Shown here piece by piece: positions 24,770 through 32,293 of a stretch of DNA of 64,000 nt. A program made the translations under genes and the position numbers. Numbering within the stretch: the first letter of the stretch is position 1; every line of letters starts with the position of its first letter. Under the pieces are notes generated by a model that saw nothing but the letters and a program-made list of their open reading frames with translations, ran no database searches and was not told the origin of the DNA. Source of the DNA: Aequorivita sp. H23M31. GTDB taxonomy: Bacteria; Bacteroidota; Bacteroidia; Flavobacteriales; Flavobacteriaceae. The stretch is taken from NCBI RefSeq assembly GCF_004022485.1, contig NZ_CP034951.1:3224001-3288000 (forward strand), in the 5' to 3' direction.

Positions 24770-25654
24770 ATGGCTGTACACAAAGCGGGATATGTAAACA
24801 TCATAGGAAATCCGAATGTTGGGAAGAGCACTCTCATGAATGCATTTGTAGGAGAGCGGCTTTCGATCATCACGTCAAAAGCTCAGACTACCCGTCATCG
24901 CATTCTTGGAATCGTAAATGGTGAGGATTTTCAAGTACTTTTCAGTGATACCCCAGGAATTATAAAACCTGCATACCAACTTCAGGAAAGTATGATGGAT
25001 TTTGTGAAATCTGCCTTCGAAGATGCCGATATACTTCTTTATTTAGTGGAATTAGGCGAGAAGGAATTGAAAGACGAATCTTTTTTCAATAAAATCACCC
25101 ACGCCAAGATTCCTGTTTTACTTCTTATTAATAAAATTGACAAAGGCAATGAAGAACTTTTGGATGAAGCGGTAAATCTTTGGAAATCAAAAGTTCCAAA
25201 TGCCGAGATCTTTGCCATATCCGCTCTTCAAAATTTTGGTGTTCCAGAGGTGTTCAATAGAATAATTGAATTGCTTCCAGAATCTCCGCCATTTTATCCC
25301 AAAGACCAACTCACCGATAAACCAGAACGTTTTTTCGTGAACGAAACCATTCGCGAGAAAATACTAATGCACTACAAAAAGGAAATTCCATATTCTGTTG
25401 AAATCGATACAGAGGAATTTTTTGAGGATGAAAACATTATCCGCATCCGAAGCATTATTATGGTTGAGCGCGAGACCCAAAAGGGAATTATCATCGGTCA
25501 TAAAGGAACTGCTTTGAAAAGAGTAGGAGTGGAGGCCCGAAAGGATTTGGAAAAATTCTTCGGAAAACAGATTCATCTTGAGCTATATGTAAAAGTCAAT
25601 AAAGACTGGCGGAGTAATGAAAAACAATTACGAAGATTTGGCTATAATAGCTAA
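24770..25654 (+). CDS. era: GTPase Era
   Basis: Era is an essential GTPase that helps 16S rRNA processing and 30S assembly. The 294-aa protein has the G1 motif GNPNVGKS (residues 13-20), the G2 region SKAQTTRHRI, the G3 motif DTPG (60-63) and NKID. The C-terminal KH domain carries GTALKRVGVEARKDLEKFFG. Length and order are normal. The M90 peptidase gene starts 2 bp after the stop, so they are probably co-transcribed. Confidence 0.97.
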   Translation: MAVHKAGYVNIIGNPNVGKSTLMNAFVGERLSIITSKAQTTRHRILGIVNGEDFQVLFSDTPGIIKPAYQLQESMMDFVKSAFEDADILLYLVELGEKELKDESFFNKITHAKIPVLLLINKIDKGNEELLDEAVNLWKSKVPNAEIFAISALQNFGVPEVFNRIIELLPESPPFYPKDQLTDKPERFFVNETIREKILMHYKKEIPYSVEIDTEEFFEDENIIRIRSIIMVERETQKGIIIGHKGTALKRVGVEARKDLEKFFGKQIHLELYVKVNKDWRSNEKQLRRFGYNS

Positions 25655-25656
25655 CT

Positions 25657-26433
25657 ATGGTTTATGTAATCGTTTTTGTTGTTTTAGTGTTGTTTGCTAT
25701 TTACGCTTTCTGGCAGAATAAAAAACGGCCCGTTCAATCTTTTCCTAAAAAGTGGGAAGCACTCCTTTACGATAACGTTTTGTTTTATAGAAATCTTTCT
25801 TCTGCTGAAAAGAAAAGGTTCCGCAATAGGATGATGCTTTTCTTGAGCGAAGTTTATATAGAAGGAATAGAGACCGAGCTTGAAGATCTTGATAAAGTGT
25901 TGGTCGCCGCGAGTGCAGTTATTCCTGTATTTGGTTTTCCCGAATGGCACTACAATAATTTAAGCGGCATCATTATCTATCCAGGAAATTTTAATGAAGA
26001 CCTGGAATTTGAACATCACGGAGAAAAGCGGATAATATCTGGATTGGTAGGTTCTGGTAGATTTGAAAATCAGATGATACTTTCACGACAAGCACTTCGC
26101 CACGGCTTTGAAAACGATACGGACAAAGAAAATACTTCCGTTCACGAATTTGTTCATCTTATAGATAAAATGGATGGCGAAGCCGATGGCGTTCCTGAAC
26201 GGTTACTTCAAAGACAATACATAACTCCGTGGCTAAAGTTGATGCACGATGAAATGGAAGCCATCAATAACAATGAATCTGACATCCGTAAATACGGCGG
26301 TACAAGTGAAGTCGAATTTCTGGCGGTAGCTTCGGAATATTTCTTCGAACGACCCGATCTTTTCAAAAAAAAGCATCCTGAATTATATGAAATGCTAGAG
26401 AAATGTTTTCAGCAGAATCCTGGAGAAAGATAA
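25657..26433 (+). CDS. M90-family (MtfA-like) zinc peptidase
   Basis: A 258-aa protein with an N-terminal transmembrane segment (VIVFVVLVLFAIYAFW) and a cytoplasmic MtfA-like domain. The zinc motif HEFVHLIDKMDGEADG (HExxH plus downstream D) and the third-ligand region YGGTSEVEFLAVASEYFFE are both present. MtfA in E. coli binds the Mlc repressor; the role in Bacteroidota is not known. It is tightly linked to era (2-bp gap). A repeat-rich spacer follows. Confidence 0.88.
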   Translation: MVYVIVFVVLVLFAIYAFWQNKKRPVQSFPKKWEALLYDNVLFYRNLSSAEKKRFRNRMMLFLSEVYIEGIETELEDLDKVLVAASAVIPVFGFPEWHYNNLSGIIIYPGNFNEDLEFEHHGEKRIISGLVGSGRFENQMILSRQALRHGFENDTDKENTSVHEFVHLIDKMDGEADGVPERLLQRQYITPWLKLMHDEMEAINNNESDIRKYGGTSEVEFLAVASEYFFERPDLFKKKHPELYEMLEKCFQQNPGER

Positions 26434-26484
26434 TTGAACTTTATTTTGAACTGAGCTCATTTCAGTTTTTAATATAACGTCTTC

Positions 26485-26626
26485 CGTTTCAACTTCATCT
26501 TCGATTTCATTTTCATCTTCGATTTTGTTTTCGATTTCGAATGCCCCCTAAGCCCCTAAAGGGGGAGTTAAGGATGTGATAATTTTTCGATAGTTTGAAC
26601 AATGTAGCTCCCTTTAGGGCGGGGGA
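26485..26626. repeat. Polypyrimidine tract and CCCCTAAAGGGGG palindromic repeat
   Basis: 26488-26541 is a TTC-rich tract (AACTTCATCTTCGATTTC and variants). It is followed by CCCCTAAAGGGGGAG (26553-26566) and an inverted relative, GCTCCCTTTAGGGCGGGGGA (26607-26626). The latter is the same repeat that sits inside the E2 linker at 14741-14771. No gene is present. Confidence 0.7.
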
Positions 26627-26633
26627 TTTTTAC

Positions 26634-27185
26634 TTAGGATAATTTAAATTCAGTTCCCGCTTCAACTTCATCTTCAATTTTGATTTCGTTCTCCCTCCGG
26701 GCCGTTTCCAGCAAAAACCCATAAAGCTTCTGCATTCCCGGTTTCCCTTTCTTCTTACCGATTGTCCCTGCAATATAAAGCAGGATCCAAGCTAAGACCA
26801 GTCCGATAGCAATACCAATCTGTAGTGCGGTAGAATTACCCAAACTGGAATTAGAATACCACCAAATTACATCAGCAATAAACAGAGTGCCAACAACCAC
26901 GTGAAAAAAAATGAACATAGTCCAAACAGTAGGATTAGGGCCGAAAAATCCGTTTATGGAACACTGGTTTTCGGAGGTTTCAGATAGTTCCAGGTGCAAT
27001 TGAGGGGACCAGAATAATTGTTCTTCTTTTGGAAGTCTCAAAAAAATGTGATCATCCAAGCAGCTTATGTGAAATTTGCTCTCTTTCTTTTTTTCTTCCT
27101 TGAACCGTGCAATCAGTTGATCGCAAGACATTTTCAAATCCATTTGGAACCGCGGCCGGAGCATTATTTCATTCGATAATTGCAT
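26634..27185 (-). CDS. Two-TM membrane protein of unknown function
   Basis: A 183-aa protein with a cytoplasmic N-terminal domain (about 95 residues, including CDQLIARFKEEKKKESKFHI and HIFLRLPKEEQLFWSPQLHLEL) and two transmembrane helices (WTMFIFFHVVVGTLFIADVI and ALQIGIAIGLVLAWILLYIA), then a lysine-rich loop. No named family is recognised. Its last 12 codons (IEDEVEAGTEFKLS) are encoded by a copy of the same TTCAACTTCATCTTC tract that lies in the adjacent spacer, so the C-terminus may be repeat-derived. Confidence 0.65.
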   Translation of the reverse strand: MQLSNEIMLRPRFQMDLKMSCDQLIARFKEEKKKESKFHISCLDDHIFLRLPKEEQLFWSPQLHLELSETSENQCSINGFFGPNPTVWTMFIFFHVVVGTLFIADVIWWYSNSSLGNSTALQIGIAIGLVLAWILLYIAGTIGKKKGKPGMQKLYGFLLETARRENEIKIEDEVEAGTEFKLS

Positions 27186-27238
27186 AAGTTCAGAGTTTAA
27201 AAGCGGTGAAAATACTATTTTTTATGACAACTAAAAGC

Positions 27239-27246
27239 TACTTTTG
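27239..27246 (+). promoter_or_regulatory. Putative der promoter
   Basis: TACTTTTG matches TAnnTTTG and lies 41 bp before the ATG at 27287. Because it falls inside the longer open frame that begins at 27206, it supports the downstream start for der. Confidence 0.5.
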
Positions 27247-27286
27247 CGCCTGCTATCTTAAATGGATAGGTTCTAAATATAAGATT

Positions 27287-28591
27287 ATGAGCATTGTTGC
27301 AGTTGTGGGAAGACCGAATGTGGGAAAATCCACTTTTTTCAATAGAATGATTCAACGCAGAGAGGCTATAGTTGACGCCGTGAGCGGGGTTACCCGCGAT
27401 CGTCATTATGGAAAAAGCGATTGGAATGGAAAAGATTTTTCATTAATCGATACTGGTGGTTATGTAAAAGGAAGTGAAGACGTTTTTGAAGCTGAGATCG
27501 ACAAGCAGGTACAACTGGCCATTGACGAAGCAGATGCCATAATTTTTATGGTAGATGTGGAGAGTGGCGTAACGGGAATGGACCAAGAGGTTGCCAAATT
27601 ACTACGCCGCTCAAAAAAACCGATTTTTCTCGCAATTAATAAAGTGGACACTTCATCGCGGATGAACGATGCCCTTGAATTTTATTCCCTTGGTTTTGAA
27701 ACACAATATCCCATTTCCAGTATAAGTGGAAGTGGAACCGGAGACTTATTGGACGATTTAATAAAAGCACTTCCGGATAAGGAACCTGTGGATAATAGTC
27801 ACTTACCGCGTTTTGCCGTTGTGGGCCGCCCAAACGCAGGGAAATCTTCTTTTATAAATGCTTTGATCGGGGAAGACCGCTATATTGTTACCGATGTTGC
27901 CGGCACCACTCGCGATAGTATAGATACCAAATACGATCGTTTCGGATTTGAATTCAACTTGGTAGATACGGCCGGAATTCGTAAAAAGAGCAAGGTTAAG
28001 GAAGATCTTGAGTTTTATTCCGTAATGCGAAGTGTGCGCGCCATTGAGCATTGCGACGTTATTATTCTGGTTTTTGACGCCACGCGAGGCTTTGACGGGC
28101 AGGTTGAGAATATTTTTTGGTTGGCACAACGCAATAATAAAGGAATTGTAATTGTAGCCAATAAGTGGGATTTAGTAGAGGATAAGGAAACCAGTACGGT
28201 GAAGGATTACGAAAAATATATCCGCCAACAGTGTGAGCCTTTTGTAGATGTTCCTATTGTTTTTATATCAACAATTACCAAACAGCGTCTTTATAAAGCC
28301 ATTGAAACAGCGGTTGAGGTTTACAATAATCGGAGTAAAAAGATAAAGACCAGTGAGCTGAATGAAGTTATGCTTCCTATTATTCAAAACTATCCTCCTC
28401 CAGCTTACAAGGGAAAATACGTGAAAATAAAATTCTGTACGCAACTTCCCACGCCCTATCCAAGTTTCGCCTTTTTCTGCAATCTTCCGCAGTATGTAAA
28501 AGAACCTTATAAGCGTTATATCGAAAATAAACTTCGTGAAAATTTTGATTTTTCGGGAGTGCCGATTACGGTTTATTTTAGGAAGAAATAA
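27287..28591 (+). CDS. der: Ribosome assembly GTPase Der (EngA)
   Basis: Der has two GTPase domains in tandem and acts in 50S subunit assembly. The 434-aa protein has a first P-loop GRPNVGKS (8-15) with DTGG and NKVD, a second P-loop GRPNAGKS with DTAG and NKWD, and a C-terminal KH-like domain ([18 protein letters not shown]). I place the start at 27287 ([11 protein letters not shown]), not at 27206, because Der proteins begin at this point and a promoter box lies between the two. Length then equals the family norm. Confidence 0.96.
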   Translation: MSIVAVVGRPNVGKSTFFNRMIQRREAIVDAVSGVTRDRHYGKSDWNGKDFSLIDTGGYVKGSEDVFEAEIDKQVQLAIDEADAIIFMVDVESGVTGMDQEVAKLLRRSKKPIFLAINKVDTSSRMNDALEFYSLGFETQYPISSISGSGTGDLLDDLIKALPDKEPVDNSHLPRFAVVGRPNAGKSSFINALIGEDRYIVTDVAGTTRDSIDTKYDRFGFEFNLVDTAGIRKKSKVKEDLEFYSVMRSVRAIEHCDVIILVFDATRGFDGQVENIFWLAQRNNKGIVIVANKWDLVEDKETSTVKDYEKYIRQQCEPFVDVPIVFISTITKQRLYKAIETAVEVYNNRSKKIKTSELNEVMLPIIQNYPPPAYKGKYVKIKFCTQLPTPYPSFAFFCNLPQYVKEPYKRYIENKLRENFDFSGVPITVYFRKK

Positions 28592-28726
28592 TTTTTAAAA
28601 GAGAAATTGAAATTTATCGATGGAAATTATTTTTTTTAATCTGGAATTAATCAACCCTTTTTCTTAGCTAACTGCACAAATTATTCAAGAAGATTTCCAG
28701 AATTAGCTATCTTTGTATAAATCAGC

Positions 28727-28993
28727 ATGATTATGAATGGCCAAACCAGCATACGATTGTTTGAACTTGTGCAAGAGTTTATTCCCGATAAGAGGAAAGC
28801 AAAGGAATTTGTTTCCCGTTTGGAAGAAACTGTGGATTTAAAGTTTGATTCTATAAAAGAAACTATGGCAACCAAAACCGATATCGCCCAACTGGAATTT
28901 AAATTGGGTCGGGCTATCTATATTGTGGGTCTTATCCAATTTCTCGCCATAGTTGGAAGTGTATCAGCCATTGTAAACTTTATGCTGAAATAA
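28727..28993 (+). CDS. Small coiled-coil protein with C-terminal membrane anchor
   Basis: An 88-aa protein (or 86 from the second ATG at 28733). It starts with FELVQEFIPDKRKAKEFVSRLEETVDLKF, which looks like a helical head, then a short coiled coil with the ATKTDIAQLEFKLGR motif, and a final TM helix (YIVGLIQFLAIVGSVSAIVNFML). The arrangement resembles DUF1640-type small proteins. A perfect TATCTTTG box lies at 28708-28715, about 12 bp before the ATG, which gives a very short leader. Function is unknown. Confidence 0.7.
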   Translation: MIMNGQTSIRLFELVQEFIPDKRKAKEFVSRLEETVDLKFDSIKETMATKTDIAQLEFKLGRAIYIVGLIQFLAIVGSVSAIVNFMLK

Positions 28994-29032
28994 TTTAATC
29001 TCCTTAATCAGATCCATCGCTCTTTTTTCTAA

Positions 29033-29389
29033 ATATTTTATCCTTATTGTAATTTTCAAATCTTAACCCAACCTAGTGAAAAGGAACATAAAGCACTCAT
29101 AGGGAATGACGAAAATTGGACATCTCCAAATTGGAGAACAAATAAGGGAGGAAGACATACTTATGAAACGGCTGCAAGGGTATATTTCGGTTTTTATTTT
29201 GGTTTTAATGCGTTTGGAAGAAGCTACAGGACGGGACACAATGTACATTGGGCACAAGATTTATTCCAAAACGGAATCCACAAACATTTTATGGGAAGCC
29301 TTTATTTAAACACTTCCTTGGGTGCTCCTGAGAATGTTTTCTTTCAATTTTACAGAAACCCTAATCCTTGGACACTGTACCCTCATTAA
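29033..29389 (+). pseudogene. Orphan C-terminal protein module 1
   Basis: This frame is open from a stop at 29030 to TAA at 29387-29389 with no good start codon. It encodes NWRTNKGGRHTYETAARVYF, then GHNVHWAQDLFQNGIHKHF and SLGAPENVFFQFYRNPNP. A second copy of the last 50 residues is at 30.05 kb. It looks like the C-terminal end of a longer protein now lost. It is followed 13 bp later by a lipoprotein gene. Family not recognised; a polymorphic-toxin tip is one possibility. Confidence 0.5.
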
Positions 29390-29402
29390 AATTTGACTCC
29401 TT

Positions 29403-30020
29403 ATGAAAACACTAAAATATTATTTCTTTTTCATAGGGGTCTCCCTTACTCTATTTAGTTGTATTGGAGGAGCAAACCTTAGTGGGTTTACGGCATACAA
29501 ACTACCTATAACAGATGGGACATCAACAGCTATTAAATTTTATCCCGGATTATATGTAGTAAAAAGCCATTTGGATAGTAATGATAAAAGCGAAAAGATG
29601 GCAATTGTTTTCAACGATAATGGCTTTAGCAAACTTTTATCTATAGAAAATGATAACCCAAAAAATGATGGGTTAAAAAACCGTATTATAAAATACAGTA
29701 ATTATTGGGGTATATATGAAATGCCAGGAGTATATAACATAAGGAAAGATACTCTATATCTACAGTTCTTTATAAAAGATAACCAAGCATTTTATAGAAG
29801 GCATGTTATTGAAAATAAATTTAAAATACTCAATGACAATACTTTACTTCGTTATCAAATTATTATTAATAAAGAATTTCCTACAAATTCTATAAAGATA
29901 ATTCCTAAAAATGATACTTTAGTTTATTATCATAACTCAGACATTGATTTTAAAATAAACGAGCAATGGTATTTTAATAAGAAATGGTACAGAGAAAATT
30001 TACATGAAAGTAGAAATTGA
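29403..30020 (+). CDS. Lipoprotein of unknown function
   Basis: A 205-aa lipoprotein: signal MKTLKYYFFFIGVSLTLFSC, lipobox LFSC. The mature part is rich in N, K and Y with alternating beta patterns (GLYVVKSHLDSNDKSEKM, YWGIYEMPGVYNIRKDTLYLQF), typical of small Bacteroidota lipoproteins. AT content looks higher than in neighbouring metabolic genes. It follows orphan module 1 and overlaps the second module fragment by 17 bp. An immunity role is possible from position only. Confidence 0.6.
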   Translation: MKTLKYYFFFIGVSLTLFSCIGGANLSGFTAYKLPITDGTSTAIKFYPGLYVVKSHLDSNDKSEKMAIVFNDNGFSKLLSIENDNPKNDGLKNRIIKYSNYWGIYEMPGVYNIRKDTLYLQFFIKDNQAFYRRHVIENKFKILNDNTLLRYQIIINKEFPTNSIKIIPKNDTLVYYHNSDIDFKINEQWYFNKKWYRENLHESRN

Positions 30021-30228
30021 CAACGAAATAGATGAGTATACTCCAACTTCTATTCTGGTTTTAAGGTTTTTAGGAAGGAACCACAGAGCAGGACACGATG
30101 GAAGATGGTCGCAGGATTTGTTTCAAAATGGTATCCACAATCATCTTGTGGGAAGCCCTTATTTAAACTCTTCCCTGGGTACTCCCGGGAATGCTTTCTT
30201 TCAATTTTACAGAAACCCCAATCCTTGA
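30004..30228 (+). pseudogene. Orphan C-terminal protein module 2
   Basis: From about 30054 the sequence is homologous to 29196-29370: GHDGRWSQDLFQNGIHNHLV, then SSLGTPGNAFFQFYRNPNP, ending at the same position. The first 15 codons (MKVEIDNEIDEYTPT) are unrelated to module 1. The ATG is probably fortuitous; it overlaps the end of the lipoprotein gene. It is a duplicated 3' remnant. Confidence 0.5.
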
Positions 30229-30274
30229 ACACTGAACCCTTTATTTTTACAGGTCTACCTTCTGTTGCATAACA

Positions 30275-30563
30275 TTGTCCGTAAATGTAGATAGGCTATT
30301 TAATAAGGTCTTAAATAATAATTTTCCATCGGAAACCAAAAATAAAGTTATTGATTTTCATGATAAGATTATTGGAATTTCACATCTGTCTTCCTTCAAA
30401 AGTGCTTTTGAAAGAAATATTATGGGAAACTATATACTTAACTTCCCCTGTGGGAAAAACTATAAATCCAAAAGTTATTGAAGGAATAAAAAACTTTAAT
30501 TCGATAAATTATTCCAAAAAAGAAATTCTTAGCCTAAAATTTTTTTATAAAGATGAAAATTAA
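30275..30563 (+). pseudogene. Frameshifted small gene of unknown family
   Basis: One frame from TTG 30275 codes RLFNKVLNNNFPSETKNKVI and continues to about SAFERNIMGNYIL. After about 30440 the sensible coding switches to the +1 frame: TSPVGKTINPKVIEGIKNF then KKEILSLKFFYKDEN, ending at 30563. Together they give a plausible 95-residue helical protein with one frameshift. Its end overlaps the start of the next lipoprotein gene by 11 bp. The alternative is two unrelated short frames by chance. Confidence 0.35.
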
Positions 30564-31254
30564 ACTTGTCACTTTATTTCTAGTACCGTTGTTATATTAT
30601 GGGTGCGCCAATTTACCCAAGAACCGCTCTGCCTATATAATAAGTGATGCGACACAAAGTTCTGTTTTCCTTTATACACAAGGTACCCCTGTTTCTTCTG
30701 AGGCAACATTGATCAAATCGGTTAAAATAAGTCCTCCTTTGTTTATGGTAAACTGCGATTCACTTCAGCATATTTTAAACCGTTTGAAAATGCAAACTTC
30801 AAATCTGGGAGGAAACATAGTAAAAATAAGAAAATACGCTGCTACAAATGGCTTTGGTTCAGAATGCCATAAAATTCGTGCAGATATTCTTTACTCCAAC
30901 CGCCCAATCGAAAACAAGATGTCGCACAACAAGGATAGCAACCTGTTTGTCTATCGTTATGGAGGAGCGGTCTTATTAAAACCGGAATTGATTGTGGGAG
31001 ATCGTTCCTTAGGAAAAGTTAAGGCTAGATTCTCAAAAGAATTTAATGTGAGTAATAGGGGAGAGACTGTAGTATATCTGGCTAATTCCCATTATTCAGA
31101 TACTTTACGGATCAATATTACTGACAACAAAAAATACTTTGTAAAAGTCGGAATAAAATATGGAGGATTGGCTGGGAGAGCATTTTTACAATTAGTTGAT
31201 GAAGAGCAAGGCGAAATTGAATATAGCTTGTATAAAAATTCAATTACCCACTAA
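30553..31254 (+). CDS. Lipoprotein of unknown function
   Basis: A 233-aa lipoprotein with signal MKIKLVTLFLVPLLYYGC (lipobox YYGC). The mature protein has a two-part pattern: an N-terminal half with HILNRLKMQTSNLGGNIVKI and C-H pair GSECHKIRADILYS, and a C-terminal half of beta strands (GETVVYLANSHYSDTLRINI). It starts just inside the end of the frameshifted gene. I do not recognise a family. Confidence 0.6.
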   Translation: MKIKLVTLFLVPLLYYGCANLPKNRSAYIISDATQSSVFLYTQGTPVSSEATLIKSVKISPPLFMVNCDSLQHILNRLKMQTSNLGGNIVKIRKYAATNGFGSECHKIRADILYSNRPIENKMSHNKDSNLFVYRYGGAVLLKPELIVGDRSLGKVKARFSKEFNVSNRGETVVYLANSHYSDTLRINITDNKKYFVKVGIKYGGLAGRAFLQLVDEEQGEIEYSLYKNSITH

Positions 31255-31259
31255 TGTGA

Positions 31260-31379
31260 TCAACAGGCGAACCTTCCCCTGCCGGACATTTTGATCTGCA
31301 CTTATGGAAAAAGTATATAGCTTTCAATTTAGGAGAAGAACTTATAAATGATGTAATTGGTAGGGTATTTATTTGGTAA
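31260..31379 (+). other. Short orphan 3' fragment
   Basis: A frame open from a stop at 31257 to TAA at 31377 codes AGHFDLHLWKKYIAFNLGEEL and INDVIGRVFIW with no start codon. It may be the remains of another C-terminal module. The GHFDL pattern recalls amidase effectors, but it is too short to assign. Confidence 0.25.
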
Positions 31380-31450
31380 AAAGTATCATCCCTGCGAGTG
31401 GTTTTTCTGAAAGTTTTATGGTTCAGTAAAAAGGGGGAGTTGCGATTTTT

Positions 31451-32092
31451 TCATTTCATCCCACCAAGCCGAATGCGTATTCGCGAAAAGAATTTCAACG
31501 AAAACTGAAAAATAGGGCTAAGGATAAAAGTGATAATAAAAGTAGCCCAAAACACCGGACCTCCTAAAATAAAACCAATTACCAAAACAATGGTTTCCAC
31601 TATTATCCGCGCCTTGCTTACCGACCATCCCGTTCGTTCAGACATTGACAGCATAAAACCATCTCGTGGTCCGGCACCAACTCCACCAGAAACATAAAGT
31701 CCGCCTCCTATTCCTATTATTACAATTCCTAGGAGCAATATGAAATAATCCGTCCAATTATCACTTGCTTGAGGCAAAACATCCAACCAAAGAAAGAAAT
31801 CCATTATTGGGCCAATAAGTAGCGCATTTAGGAAAGTACCGATATTTACATATTTTCTGCTAACCAGCAATGAAATTCCGATTAACACCAATCCTACAAT
31901 GATACTCCATGTACCAATCGTCAATCCCAATTGCTCGAAGAGGGCCACGTTTAAAACATCCCAAGGATGCAATCCCAGATATTTGACCTTTACCGTAATT
32001 GCTGCTCCCAAACTGAAAAGAACCAGACCTGTAAAGTAAAATGCATAACGAATACTGTTATGTCGCCAGCCTTTTTCTAACGGAGAGTTCAT
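31451..32092 (-). CDS. YczE/YyaS/YitT-family membrane protein
   Basis: A 213-aa polytopic membrane protein with about five or six helices. Landmarks are SLGAAITVKVKYLGLHPWDVLN near the start and GGGLYVSGGVGAGPRDGFMLS in the middle, both characteristic of the YczE group. The start at 32092 (MNSPLEKGWRHNS) is preferred; the longer frame to 32302 overlaps the divergent receptor gene and is non-membrane, non-conserved sequence. Function of the family is unknown. Confidence 0.85.
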   Translation of the reverse strand: MNSPLEKGWRHNSIRYAFYFTGLVLFSLGAAITVKVKYLGLHPWDVLNVALFEQLGLTIGTWSIIVGLVLIGISLLVSRKYVNIGTFLNALLIGPIMDFFLWLDVLPQASDNWTDYFILLLGIVIIGIGGGLYVSGGVGAGPRDGFMLSMSERTGWSVSKARIIVETIVLVIGFILGGPVFWATFIITFILSPIFQFSLKFFSRIRIRLGGMK

Positions 32093-32293
32093 ATAATAGG
32101 TTTCTGAAAATTTAAAGGCGCAAACTACAAAAAATGGAGTCGATTTGAAGACGAATTCAGCTCGAAAAAGATATCTAAATGAAATGAGAATATTATTAAG
32201 ATTCACGTAAAATTTGTTGCTTTTAAAATTGCTTTGCTGAGGTTTCAACATATTTTTTTGTTTCTTTGGAAATCGATAACCCATTTCCGTTCG

